Assembly: GCF_008831285.2 (NCBI RefSeq)
Contig: NC_045146.1
Location: 7,948,972 to 8,012,971, forward strand
Length of the DNA: 64,000 nucleotides
Direction: 5' to 3'
Source of the DNA: Nymphaea colorata
Taxonomy: Eukaryota; Streptophyta; Magnoliopsida; Nymphaeales; Nymphaeaceae
Shown one piece after another: positions 36,293 to 48,759 of this stretch; within the stretch, counting starts at the first letter, position 1; each line of letters starts with the position of its first letter. Made by a program: the position numbers and the translations under genes. The notes under the pieces were generated by a model. That model saw only the letters and a list, made by a program, of their open reading frames with translations, was not told the origin of the DNA and searched no databases.

Positions 36293-39200
36293 AGTGTCTG
36301 CTAACACAAACACACGCTAATTAAAGTCCAGCTTCCCCAAATGATGATTTCATTAACAGAGGGTTTTAATTCCAAACTAGACAAGTATATAGCATCTCGT
36401 CACCCTAATGGATCGGGTTTATTAAGCCTAACTGATCCACACTATCCACCACAGACCTGTCTACCAACTGAAACATAAAACATTGAAAGTAAAACAGCAA
36501 GATGACATTACAAGGCCCTTAATCCCAACCAGATGGCATCAGGTCTGAGCCTAACAACATACATATATATACATTTGCCACACCCGCACCTGTGTGACTG
36601 TGACAGCCCATCCATTTCATCCTCATAAATGCACAAGGTTTCAGACATTTTTGTCAGGAAGACCTCTATGGCAATTTGAGATTTTCTGGTCAGTGTAAAT
36701 GATATCGCTTTCAATTTTAAGAATGTGACATTTTCCTTTTATCTACCTGGAAGATGTTGCCAAAAGAATTAAAGTGACAAGACATCACCTATTATATCTC
36801 CCTTCGAGTTCAGTTGACATGACAATGTAAAATACAAAAAGAATCCTGTAACTTGTTTATTTGTTAGAACTTTCACATAGTTCAAACTTCAAATAACCAT
36901 CAATTAAAAGTAAATAGAAAGATCATTCTTTTTACAAATTTTGGATTTTTCTCAAATCTCCAAATGTACTAATATTTCCAAAATAACATAAGGCAGAAAA
37001 CATCCAATACTTGGGACACAATATCAATTTCTATGAATAACAGTGGTGCAAAGACTCCTGGAAAACTAACTTGAATTAAAATAGGCACGAACAACAAAGT
37101 ACCTCTGCATATGCGATGTCATGAAGTGAAAAAATGCAGTAAGCGATAACTGAAGACATTAAGGGCCAATTCATTATGAGGGACTTTTTGGAATTTAATC
37201 CCTTCTCACTGTCATTTGATTTTGTTGGCTGATTGTGACCATGAGCAGCCTCCATAGTTTCAATCACACCACCTCCATCATGCATAGGGGTGTGATGCTT
37301 ATGCAGAGTCTCCTGAAAATCAGTTGGGGAATTTTTAATAACCAGAACCATTTTGATTTTAGAGCTACTGACTTGCATAACACAAAACTACAAATAAAGG
37401 CTAGGTGAAAAATGTTATAGATCAGGATTAAAATGCCGAGAAATCTTTGAAGTAAGCTGTATTGCATGTAAATAACTGGTCAATGCTGTACATGCCACTT
37501 ATGAAGAAAACCTTATATGCTTATGTGAGTAATTTGCAGGCATGAGAAAATTAAGCACATATAGAAAGAGTTGCTTGAGCAATGAAACCCAAATTTTATA
37601 TATGAAAGTTGAAACTTAAACTAGGTACCACTTTGCATTATATTTTCATGATATCAGTAAGAACGCTATACTCGTCATCTTCATCATATCAGAGATATGA
37701 ATGCAGTGCCGATCTATATCTATTTTCAATTGATAGGTCACTATTTTCAGGCATCAACATCAGCAGCCAGACACAGGTAATTCCAGATCCTAAAAAGACT
37801 AATTAGAACTAGTCAGGACTAGTCGGTCTCGTCTCAGTCCAAGATGATTGACTATGAATAAATAAGTGATTATGTATATATATATATTCATAGTCAGGAA
37901 TTAGTCAGCTGACCAACTACTAAGCTAGCTACTTGGACTAGTCTGACCAACTAGTTGCTGGTTTGAGACATAAGTAAGTCTATCCCTACAGCCAGTAGGG
38001 ATTCCATGCAATATCATCGGGTGGTTGCCTCTCATGCATGTGCTGGTTGCATTCATCTGGGCACATGTATGAGAGGCTGGATTCCTCCGGTATATGTATA
38101 TATATACACACACACACACAACTTGAGGGGCACTATCAAGATGTATTGGGATTGGGTCTGGATTTGATCCAAACGCCTGTGTGTCATGTCATATTGTAGC
38201 TATTATTCCTTATTAAGGACATAATTGCCTTCTGTAAATTAAATTGTTACTTTATAATGAAATAGAATTAGGTCCCAACCCTACATGAGGGTTTTGTGAC
38301 TGCAGCAGACTCAATCTCTCTTCTTTCATTGTTCTCCTTTCATTTTCTATTAAAAACGATTCTTCCATGATTTTTCGATTTCTAACAAATAGACCAATAC
38401 AGCCTGATGCCTATCAGCTGATATGGCCCAATTAGCCTATGGTCCCAACACCGTAGCTACAACACTAGTAAATACTTCAGACTACTAAAGTGCTAAAACA
38501 TATATCAAAGAGTATGATGCAACACTCTTTCCTACTAAATGATGTTACTAGAATAAAATAATTGTAATGGTTAATGAGTAAAATCGAGAAAGTAAAAAAG
38601 GAACAAAAGCAACAGATTTAATAAGAGATCAATGATTAATTTAAAAACATACACTAGTACAACGATAATTTGATAACAAAATCACATAAGTTGAATTCAG
38701 TATCCTCCAAACATCAGACTTTTGAGTTTTGAGTGATGAGACCAATCCTTTCAGATACTGCTGATGCGAGGGACATGATCTTGCTCGTGAAGGTAATGGA
38801 GTTATTCATTGAAACTAGCAGCGTTACAACAGAAGTTGACTCAGAATATTATTCCTCAAATCTAAAATCATATTTCCATCACCTTTATTCAAAATGTAAT
38901 ACCATGCATGAGCTTCCTATACACATAGAGGCTTGGACATAGCTACTGAGTTACTGCTCATGCTTTAGTATTCACATCAAAAACTTCAAAAATCATTTAC
39001 ATTTCTTTGCACATTCTGCCATAATCTCACTTAAATAAGGCCAGGCTTGACCCGTCTATGGTTGAGCTTCAAAGCAAGCCTGAAAAGGAAAGAGGAAATG
39101 GAGATGGAATGCCAACCCTCTCCACAAAAGTAGGGAACAGCACTACATTTTCACTATAGCTGATCCTTTTGTGTTGCAATAACTGCACAAAATTTATTTA

Positions 39201-42200
39201 CATGCCAAATATTGCTACTTTTCTAGTACTGTAGTAAGCCACATAAATTATCAAGCTCATAACTACCACAAAATTAAGCTGCAGCCCATTTTATAAAATG
39301 AATATTTTTTATTAAGCTCGAGGTTGGCCAATAACTAAATGAACATCTACACCTCAATTTTAGAGTTAAACCTAAATTTCCCGGAAAATACAAAACTTTT
39401 GTCCCTACCCAAGATCTGAAGCAGTACATGGTTCATGTTTGTCACCCTAGAAACATGTTCATATCAAAATTTCCCAAGCCACAGCGGGATTACAATGGAA
39501 TCCATGGATAATGTTAAACAGAAAAGGTAAGAAGATATGTGATACTTACTGGAAGCCAAAAACATGTAATCGTCACCATTAAAGCAAATAATGAAATACA
39601 AAGGCAAGGTAGTAAGTATGGAAACCTGCACAACAACAACTGCAGATTTACAAATTTGATAAGTGTAGGAAATAAAGAACATGAGAATAGTGGAAATTCT
39701 TCCAAGCTAAGAGACAGTCCTACCTGCCAAATATGGAATCTCTGGAAAATATATGTGGGTAATTCTCTGCAGGCTGATAAGAAAAAATAAAGAAAACTGA
39801 GAAGGATGTTCAATATACTGAAGACATCCAGGACATGCAAGTTGCATGTATACACAGCTCTCACACACATGCACATACATATGTTAAGAATTAATTACTG
39901 CACAAGGGAAATAAAGTACATCGCACCAGGATTACTCCTTGACTGGTAAAAAAAGAAGGAAATTTGGAGGGAAAAGAAGAATTTGACTGAGGAAGAAAAG
40001 CAACAGAAAAACTAGGCCCATCAGCAGATTAAAGTATTAAACCTTATTGCACCAATCAAGTTGTAGACCAATTATGGAGAATTTTGATTGCTTGAGGAAT
40101 GAGGAGTGAATCAACTAAGTGACCCATCTGGGAACCATAAGCAAAGAAAATTGATATTTTAAAATTTGTTAACAGGTGAAAATTGGAAAAAATAATTAAA
40201 AGGGAAATCTGGCCATTCTGTACTTGTGGGGCAATGCGGGGTGCAAGAAATGATGCCATATATAGAAAGATTAAAGCAGATATAACAAGGCCTGCCTCTT
40301 GTATTCTTTCTTCTGTTACTTCTCTTGTCAAAGGTTACATCCTACTCTTCATTAAAAGAAAATACAAGAATAAACATCATAAAGTGGACATGATAGAATA
40401 AACATGACACAAAAAGAAATAAGTTTGTAACCATTTGACAAGAGAAGTTAGGCGACCAATGATTAGATTGATAGGTCGAGCCTGACCAACTAGCTGTTGG
40501 TTTGAGAACATAAGTTCGTTGACAGCCAACTCAACTGCCTACTCGACTCAAACTAGTCAGCCAACCAAACAGGATTTTGACAACTAAGGTTCTGGATTTC
40601 TGAATCTTACATGCCCTAGAAAGTTTTTTGTTGCCATTCGGAGAGCAACTTTATTGAAACCATAGTAACAAATAATGGCACTACCTTCAACACCTTGTCA
40701 TAATATGACCAAAAAAAGTAAACAAAGAAACAAGAATTTATTATAATATTTTCAAAACATCGCCAATCTCAATTTTTATTAAAAATCATTGTGTTATTTT
40801 CATAATACTGTACCCACAATCAAAGAAACCATTTTTTAAATATAATTAATCTTTTTTAATATTTGTTGTGAACTTATATATTGTTTTCATAAAAAAAAAT
40901 TGTAGAAAACTTGTAATCAATTTCCTGATATTTTTCTGAGAAAACAAACTTTCTGACCAATACTTGAAAAAAAAACCTCGATAGTAAGAACTCCATAACT
41001 ATATTTGTGACTACGACTAAGATTGATCCTAACCTGATTTATTCAAATTTTACTTATGAAAACCGACACTCAAGAGTGGGTCAGTCAAATATCAGATTCA
41101 AGCTCAAAATTTTAACATTCCCAAAACCAAGGTATAAGAACAACATGATGATGATCAAGTGGCATAAGCACCGACAACCCAACATTTGTGGAGAAAAAAA
41201 TAGAACATGCAAGGAGGAAGACAAGACAGGCAAAGAATAAGAACACAGCACATTTGCACTTCAAACTTATACAAGAAAAGGATTAACAAAGGACATTTCA
41301 CCCTCTATTAAAATAGAAAAGGAGAGAAGGGAGCATAAAAGAGCTACAAGCAAATACCAAACACTACAGAAACAAAGAGAAGCACTTGGTACAAATCTGT
41401 TTATCCCAATGGGAAGCATGCCCGTAAGGACATCAAACTTGACCTCTGCATAAACAGTCAACTGAGAATCCTATAACAATGTACAACATAATAGTCGATC
41501 TTTGGTTATTTACTGAGTGAACAAATATTTTGTTAAGAGGGAACAAAGTTTGAAAAGCATTAAAGTTTGTTGCATACTCCAATATAAAGAGCAAACACTT
41601 GAGAAGAAGCGTATTTTGTACACAGGTTCACAACAAGCAAGCTATTTTAGAAGGTCGAACATAAGTTCAACATCTGAACTTAGTCTGTCTTCAAACTTCT
41701 TTATGTCTTGTTTAATTGTCGAGCTAGGCATGGAATGTCTGTATCAGTTTGAAGAATAAATTATCACTGCTAGAATTAATAGCTTTAGATGTTTTTGCTG
41801 TAAACATCTGATAGGTTAAATTCCTTTACTTTCATTTTATGCAAGCATTTTGAGGGGCCTCTCAAAGGCTAACATATTTTTTTATGTATTTTTGACTTTT
41901 GACCAAATGTCAACTATCACTTTTTTGGTTTTGCATGACTAACACATAGGACAAGCAATTGACTAGACTTACAAGTTTCCTCCAACTCCACCGCACCTTC
42001 CCCCCACCCCCACACACTCTTCTCCAAAAAAAAAAAAAAAAAGAGAAAAAAGGAAAGAAAAAAGAGGAAGTCTCACTTAGGTTCTACTATCTTCTTCTGT
42101 TACTCCTTCCACCTACCTTCTTCTTTATTTCTGCACATCACCATGTGTGACAGATTCTTTGGTTAGCTGAATCGCTATAGTTTTAGAGGTTATTGCTGCA

Positions 42201-45200
42201 AACATCTGATAGGTTAAGTTCCTTTACTTCCATTTTATGCAAGCATTTTGAGGGACCTCTCAAAGGACACTACGTATTTTGGCTTTTGACCAAAATGTCA
42301 ATTATCGTTTTTTTTGTTCTGTATGACTAACACATAGGACAAGAAATTGACTAGACTTTCAAATTACCTCCACCCCCACCCCCCCCCCTCCCCCCACCCT
42401 TCCTTCTCCCCGGAACCCCAACCCCCCAAAAATTAAAAAAAAAAAATCTCACTTGGGTTCTACTATCTTCTTCTTTCACTCCTTCCACCTACTTTCGTCT
42501 TTATTTCTGTACATCAGCATGTGTCACAGATTCTTTGCTCAGCTAACTCGCTAGTCTAACGTTTTGTGGAAACAATAATTCACTATCCAAACTTTTCCTG
42601 TTAGCTCTTGCTTTCCATTAGGCCCATACTTGCAGGTAAGGATGTTGGCATGCTACAGATAATATGGGAGAAATTGGAAAGAAAAAGCACAAATGAAATC
42701 AATGCCCTGTAAACATGAGTCATAACGTATACATAAGTACACATGCTCAGAAACAAATATTGCAAAATTACATACACAGACATGCATGTGTACATTTACA
42801 TATGCACACATGTATGTACGTATCTATACCTCCACATTCATAAAGATGTATGCACATAGATATAGATATACAGAGTCAAATGCTCGCTATTTTTACATCT
42901 ACAGTTATTTTCTGTGAAACCAAATGGAGATGACCTCCACTTGCCAAAACCTAGAAACTGAAAAAAATTAGTTTGACCAATGCATAGATAAGACTAGACA
43001 AGGATATTAAAACCAATAATCAAACCTTTTGGCTTATACAATTACACACATATGTAGAAAAAACATTGGTAATGATTTTTATGTTGACCCCTACTTCTTG
43101 AGCATGGAGTTTAGCCACCATAGTTACCTTCATGAGAAACGCTTCATGGATGTAAGAACAATAAATGCAGTACACGTGGATGTAAACTAACACCTCTCTC
43201 TCACACACAGAAACACAGACACCCTCTCTATCACACTCTCCAAATCATCAGGCCAAAACTCAAACCCCCCACGTAAATGCTCAGAAGCATCACTAGCTTG
43301 AATAGCTAAAAACCTACTATCATGAATGACCAAAGTAACATTGACCTCATGCAAAATTGATTTGTTTTATATCAATCTCAAAAGTAATGTACGCTTTAGT
43401 AGATCTGTTCCTCTGCAAATGGGAATTGTCTGGGGTTATGAACTTACAATCATAGAATCGACTCCATGATTGGATGATGAGTTCATTCCGCGCTGGACAA
43501 GGCAGGAATAAGGTTATTAACATTCTCAATTTGTTGTAAGAGGGGTCACTCAAACATCCTGTGTCATTACATTCCATTTTGAATTAGGAAGAGGCATATC
43601 CTAACCTGCTTTTGGAATATCAACTGTTATTTGGGTTCCATATTGACTTTTTTTGGGCTTCTATTGCATTCAATTGAGAAATAAGCTTGATACTTTGCTA
43701 TAACGTTAGCAACATCTTTGCCCACAGGTCTAGCAAGCAGAGTACCCCAAGAGCCATTCGTACCCAAATTCAATCTCAACCCCAACCTACAGTTCTTACC
43801 AATGTTTCATTCAATAGAACTGTGAAGCATGTTTCACTTGAAATTTTTGAGCATTACATACTTGAAACAATCCATGTCTGAAGTAGTTTAAAAATCATTC
43901 ACTTCTTGAATTCATCTATCTGCCATGAAACTGAAAATTGAAATTACCAGGGCCAGGAAACCTCCAAGAGCTGGACCCAGAATCAGCCCTATTCCCCATG
44001 CTGTACCAATCTGTGATAGCATTGCCAATACAGATGTATTATATACTGCTACATGTGTGCTTGTTAAACTATGATAGAAAGCCACTAAAAAATAAATAAA
44101 TAAATAAATCATACAACTGATAATCCCAGAGCTTGATATTCTGCACGACACACTTCTGATGCATATGCCTGGAGCCACATACAGGCAAACAAGAAATTGA
44201 AAAGAATAACATAAGGTGATTGTTCAATTTTACTGAAAAGAAAGAGTGCACCAGTGAGCATATCTATTAAGGAGGCAATATCAACAAAAAGAAGAACTGA
44301 TTAAATATCTGAATGCCGTAAAGATATACCTTTATTGGACCAAGGGAAGCATTAAAAAAGCCAAGTAGAAATCTTGTGGAAATTGCCATCGAAAAGGATG
44401 TGCTGAACCCGAAAAGAAGATTGAAAATGATTCTGAAAAGATAACACAATCAAAAGAAAGCAATAGCGTCATCATTGAGAAATAAGCATCCAACACTAGA
44501 AAGTGAGAAACACAATTATTGGCAAGAAAATATGCATTACTAACACTGAAGATGTTCCAAGCAGAATGATAGGCTTTCGCCCAAAGCGATCTGCAGCCAT
44601 TCCCCATAAAACAGAAGTCAAGAATCTCCCAAACATATATGATGATCCTGAGAAAGTTTACACAAACATGTAAGTTGGGGTTCTGGAAAAAAGACACTAA
44701 AACCATAAAATGCGCCCACCTAAATAGCCAGCATAATAACCAATATCCTCCACTCTTTTAGTAACATGGAAGTCTCTTATCTGCCACATAGGGAAAACCA
44801 CAGTGGTTTAACTTGTAAAAAACATAAAACTTCTTGGTCCAATTAAGAACATAATCCAAAAGAGCATCTTTGTCTAGCTTCAAACCATAACAAAAACCTA
44901 AAATCAACTGCGACATGAAGTTTTCATGTACATACCATGAAGTATAGGAATGGAAACAATGAGGATATTGGCAAGGCTGAAAAGACAAATATAGGAAAAA
45001 GATCAGAAGAGGCTTAACAGCGCAGAAAATAGGACATCATGATGTATGTTTATATTCTTCACATGCATATTAAGGATTTTGTCTTGTGAGAAATATTTCC
45101 TATAAAAATTTTGTGAATAGCTGCAGATATGTTACCTCCAAGAGAAAAAAAGGCAGAAAAATGAAAATTCTACATTGTAGGTCTCCAAAGTGTGGATAAA

Positions 45201-46850
45201 GGCAACCATAAAAAGCTGTACATCAAAAAATAGAAAAACCAAAATCGATCCCATCATATTCCCAAACTCACCAAAAGTAACGGAGCAAACATTTTCCCAT
45301 AAAATCAGTCAATGATATCACTATCTAACAATCAGCCACAGTGACTGGAAATATAGTCGGCCAAACATCAGAATCTAACAGAAACAGAATGATAAAACTA
45401 CCCAGTAGGCACAGTTCACTGATCTTGGGAGATAAGAATCACAATCCTGAACATTTAAGAATCCTAAAGTATAGGACCAAAGCACATGGATTAACAAATA
45501 GCTGCAAGATCTAATCGGAAAACATATGTTAGTGCAGTCAGCCTATAACCACATGTTGAACTTATACCAGTACAATTAGAAATTTAGAACTAGTACTGAA
45601 ACAAGAGCTTTTTTGTTTTTGTTTGTGTTTTAAGTAAAAGCCTCCCACTCCACAAAGGTATCCATGGATGAAGTTTTAAGCAAACTCAAGATGCTGATTA
45701 TGGACAGATTTTTTGTTCATTTCACGCACTAATAATAAGGTAAATGCAAAAAAAATGCCACTGTTTTTTATGCACATAATACAATCATACAATAAACTGT
45801 ACTCAGACCTGTTCCTTATTTATAGACATTATTCAGGATTTAATGTCAATAATCATTTAATACATTCCTGGGTCCAACTTATTTACGGCAGTAGTTCGAA
45901 ATTTTAAATGTTTCAGTTTATTCACCACTTCTTTATCATTATGTTTATAACGAAAAAACACCAGGATAAAACCTTTGAAATGACTCCTCCTTCAGCCTAA
46001 ATAGAATTACATATTCAATAATTTGAATCACTTCTTCAAGCGCCCTCAACTTATTTTTACTAACTGCAGCATGAATGTCTACATTCCAATCTACAGAAAG
46101 AGATTCATGTTAAGGTTTAAATCTCAATAGCCCAATATTAAGTATATTATGCTAGAAATCCTCAAAAGATCAACAGGCAGCAAAGACAGCTGAAAATTCT
46201 ATAATCTTCTTCAAGATAAACTGCCACTTTCTTGGTTTTGAATGCATAGATCCAAGGCAAAAATTAGTATGGCTCCAATTGATTGATGGGTAAGAATAAT
46301 ACAATCAAATATCAAACATTGTGCTTTTTAGATCACATGATCAAAAATGAATTAGCTAGCTCAAACATTAAAATAATATAAAATACCTTTTCCTAGCAGG
46401 TGTGGACAACATGATTGAGATTGGAAATATGATGCTTCATATGGAAATATATTGCATATGACTATGTAGGAACAAGCCCTATATCTGGCTAACTCAACCG
46501 TTGCTTATTTGTTTGACAATTTTGTGCACATACTAGAGCATTCAAAAACGACGCTAGAAAAAATATTAACAAATAAACGGCTAAGATTGTTTTTCCTTGC
46601 CGTTCTTCCTCCATTTTTTTTCTTGCCCAGGCAAATGGTCAGACAAGGAAATTCAAATGCATGCCCTAAGCTTGTTTAAACAGAACGAGGAGTAAGACCA
46701 ACCATTGGAGAGCACAACAATGCCCATGAACAGAAGCTCCTTCAAGGGTATACCAGTGTGAAGTTCCTTTTTCCTTTCCAGCTTGCATCCAGGACAGTTT
46801 TCATGGTATACAACTTGGTGCTTTAAGAGCGGTTCTTTGTTTTCTGCCAT
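27170..46850 (-). CDS. ZIFL-type major facilitator transporter (zinc-induced facilitator-like), 17 coding exons
   Basis: Coding exons on the minus strand: 46850-46703, 44976-44936, 44780-44720, 44647-44545, 44432-44330, 44168-44115, 44010-43948, 39773-39724, 39625-39550, 37312-37103, 35221-35134, 31631-31546, 31432-31325, 30986-30942, 30826-30738, 29502-29459, 27285-27170. They total 1,485 bases (494 residues plus TAG), stay in frame and use GT-AG sites throughout. The N-terminus has the family's E-N-C-P-G-C cysteine motif. Exon 4 has the MFS loop motif [10 protein letters not shown]. Exons 6-7 give the antiporter-type motif [16 protein letters not shown]. Exon 10 encodes a His-rich central loop (H-K-H-H-T, H-G-H-N) between the two six-helix halves. 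The product should be a 12-helix membrane protein. Known relatives act at the tonoplast or plasma membrane in Zn/Fe homeostasis (nicotianamine or phytosiderophore transport) or in K+ and auxin-related transport; the substrate here cannot be told. Five introns exceed 1.8 kb and hold transposons. ATG 46850 is chosen because it opens the conserved N-terminus. Confidence 0.95.
28098..28265. mobile_element. single end of a hAT element related to the Pack-hAT (in ZIFL intron 16)
   Basis: AGGGCTGTTCAATGAGTCGAGCT is followed by repeated CTCGAGCTCGACTC, GAGTCGAG and GAGTTAA words. This matches the GTCGAG-rich subterminal structure of the 8.5-14.4 kb element. No opposite end is found within the intron, so it is a truncated remnant. 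Confidence 0.6.
28494..28611. repeat. tandem duplication, two copies of 59 bp (ZIFL intron 16)
   Basis: CCTTGGCATAAACTGGTAGATC begins at 28494 and again at 28553. The copies differ at a few positions. Confidence 0.95.
29107..29196. repeat. tandem duplication, two copies of 45 bp (ZIFL intron 16)
   Basis: ATCCATAG(A/G)ACATTCATAAAG begins at 29107 and 29152. Three G/A or C/T differences separate the copies. Confidence 0.95.
31444..31465. repeat. G-run of 17 (C-run on the gene strand) beside a splice acceptor
   Basis: Four G, one T and then 17 G on the plus strand. In the ZIFL sense this is a C17 run lying about 16-32 bases upstream of the exon 13 boundary at 31432. It forms most of the polypyrimidine tract of intron 12. 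Confidence 0.95.
32049..32080. repeat. (GT)n microsatellite in ZIFL intron 11
   Basis: Alternating TG run with one CG interruption near its end. Confidence 0.95.
32657..32850. repeat. direct duplication of about 82-87 bp, two copies plus a partial third (ZIFL intron 11)
   Basis: TGGTAATCATGCTAAATT starts at 32657 and 32744, and a diverged partial copy starts at 32826. Each full copy contains TTGACTGTGGATATTCTGCG. Confidence 0.9.
34165..34952. mobile_element. Mutator-like non-autonomous element in ZIFL intron 11
   Basis: The left end reads ATAACCACAAATATCG. The right end, read inward, is ATAGCCACAAATATCG (15 of 16 identical). Flanks are GTTTTATAC (34156-34164) and GCTTTATAC (34953-34961), an 8-of-9 direct repeat, which fits the 9-bp duplication of Mutator-like elements. 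The inside repeats words such as CGATATTTTC, TTGAGATTTTC and GAAAAATAGCTTCGCC. There is no coding capacity. The superfamily call rests on duplication length only. Confidence 0.6.
36208..36289. repeat. (TA)n microsatellite in ZIFL intron 10
   Basis: About 82 bases of uninterrupted alternating T and A. Confidence 0.97.
38142..38387. mobile_element. possible solo LTR in ZIFL intron 9
   Basis: The stretch begins TGTATTGGGATTGGG and ends GATTTCTAACA, with an LTR-like 3' part (CTCAATCTCTCTTCTTTC, then TTCTCCTTTCATTTTC). I do not see a clear 5-bp target-site duplication or a primer-binding site, so this is weak. Confidence 0.25.
40736..41012. mobile_element. remnant related to the 34.2-kb Mutator-like element (ZIFL intron 7)
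   Basis: The right edge ATATTTGTGACTACG and the preceding AAAACCTCGATAGTAAG and TTTTTCTGAGAAAAC words resemble the right part of the element at 34165-34952. The left end is not identifiable. Confidence 0.4.
41782..42560. repeat. tandem duplication of about 398 bp (ZIFL intron 7)
   Basis: AACATCTGATAGGTTAA occurs at 41803 and 42201. Both copies continue through CATTTTATGCAAGCATTTTG, TGACTAACACATAGGACAAG, a C-rich tract, and CACAGATTCTTTG. The C-rich tracts differ: CCCCCCACCCCCACACAC in the first, a longer C-run block in the second. Confidence 0.93.
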
Positions 46851-47014
46851 TCTCTATCCCACAAACATAAAATCTCCCAAATGTTCCTTTCTCCAAGATT
46901 AAATGATATTGTTTACTATTTATCCTACTGGAATCACTTAAATACTTCTGAAGGAAACGATTGACCTCAACCGAGTTCAGCTTCTCGATCAAATTGTCTC
47001 CAATTCAGACCTCC
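46851..47014 (-). other. probable 5' UTR exon segment of the ZIFL gene
   Basis: On the minus strand a TTTGCAG acceptor precedes 47014, and the sequence from there to the ATG at 46850 has no further intron signal. A 5' UTR intron is common in such genes. The upstream exon is not located; one candidate donor (GTAAGC) lies near 47964. Confidence 0.35.
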
Positions 47015-48750
47015 CTGCAAATTTACCAAAAGGTCCAATGATTAGACCAATGAGAGATACATTAAAAATGCGTACCGAATCCAACAAATCAATATCTAAC
47101 AACGTACCAGAAAGGAAATATTAAGAGAACATCGCAAATCGACAACCTCGACTGAAAACTAGTCAACTTGAACCTGAAAAACATCAAACACATCGTTGAA
47201 GCAGAAGATAGACAACTAACTACCAAGCATCCTTTAAATTATAAATTCTAAAAAGTAGGGCTGCAGATGAACGAATGTCATGAAACATACTAACTTCGTA
47301 CAACAAAAGAAGGAACTCGTCCCTTGTGTATTTGAAAATTTAACTTAGAGAACAACAGCGGTAATCCAATAACTTGCGAGAGGCTTACATTCACAAAGCG
47401 AATCAACTTTACCGGTTCAGTTAAGTGAGAGTACAGTCTTACAACAGGACCGACAAATGGCGAAAAAAAAAGTTTACAAACTGGACCAACTTTCAGGTTA
47501 TTTAAAAAATAGGTCCACGGCACGAGCACGAACAGCAACAGTTTTAAAAAGAAAAAAGAAAGACAAGAAACTTATTAAATTTCATCACTTATCAGGACCT
47601 GACTGTCTGTCCCTATACCTAAATCTCTGAAACTGAAGATATTGAATCCATCCAATTCACTGTACTCGAGTCAATTTCCCTCAACAATATCCATAGACTT
47701 CTTCACTCTCCAACGCACTCATTGAAAAGAACGAAATCTAACGGCAGCTTTCGTTAAGAAACCCTCGATTTCTCTTACTTCCAGTTCAAGATCCTCCGGA
47801 AGAACATGAGTTTGCGAGAGTATAAATCCAACTGAAGCGTGAAATATGCAGAAAGCTTCCACGGTTCATTATAACTCAAAGCTCATGATTGTGTTTAAGC
47901 TTTTTGAATCAAACTCGAACGACCGACAAGCTTCTTAACAAGCACGTCTTTCTCAGAGACGAAGCTTACAGCAGCTTCTCGCCAACTCCTTCCATAATCC
48001 CGTTACTAGACCCACTCCAACAAAGTGTCCATTTTTAGCTTAGAAAACCTCTCGCGACAGCGCAACTAACCAATCGATTCTTCAGGATGCAAAGGAAAAC
48101 ACGACACCGCCGTCTCGGTCCTTCCAAAATATGACTCGCACGGCATCGAATACGTCGTGGCGGACTCTACAGTATGGGTCGAACGAGAGTGAGTGCATGC
48201 AAAACAGATACGAAGAACTGAACACCGTATTCCGAGTTCGATCGACAGACAAAGAAGACGACGACGGCGTTTCAACCATGACGAACGAGCCGCTACTCCA
48301 CCGCCACCGGCGGCGAGCATTCCGAATTCTTGCAGCTTCTTGGGAGCGAAGAAAGTCTCTCTCTCTCTCTACCTCGAACCTCGATCCATGGATGGATCGA
48401 TGACGGGGAGTTAACGCATGCATACATACCGGGTAATATGGCGCTGGACGCTCGGCGTACGATCGACGAAGGAGAAAGACGATCACGAACGGGGAATCTC
48501 GAGGGACGAGCAAGGAAGGCGCATTTCGACAGCCACCGTGGCTGTGTTCCCGTGGTTTTTTAAGGCTCAGCTGCCAGCGTCTGGAGCAAATCACACCTCT
48601 CTCTCCCTCCCTCTGTCTCTTCTCTCTCTCTCCATCTCTGCGTGAGGCGCGCGAGGTTGCGGTCCGAAGCAGCCGTTTCGCACGCGTGAGTTGGTGCGAA
48701 CAAGACGACAATCGGATGTATATATATATATATATATACATATATATCGA
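47015..48750 (-). promoter_or_regulatory. probable leader intron and promoter region of the ZIFL gene
   Basis: The stretch 48050-48700 is richer in G+C and CpG than its surroundings. On the minus strand it begins just after a TA-rich block (48718-48747) that could serve as a TATA region. A GA/CT-rich tract at 48597-48635 is typical of plant promoters and leaders. Long minus-strand frames (up to 219 codons from a start inside the TA repeat) lack family features. No transcription start can be fixed from sequence. Confidence 0.4.
48718..48747. repeat. (TA)n repeat upstream of the ZIFL leader
   Basis: A short alternating TA run that may double as a TATA region for the minus-strand gene. Confidence 0.8.
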
Positions 48751-48759
48751 CCAAAATGC

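Noticed and set aside
48082-48741. 219-codon minus-strand open frame upstream of the ZIFL gene
   Set aside because: It starts inside a TA microsatellite and runs through GC-rich, CT/GA-rich leader DNA. Composition is Arg/Ser-rich with no family motif, and overlapping frames on the other strand are equally open. More likely promoter/leader sequence.
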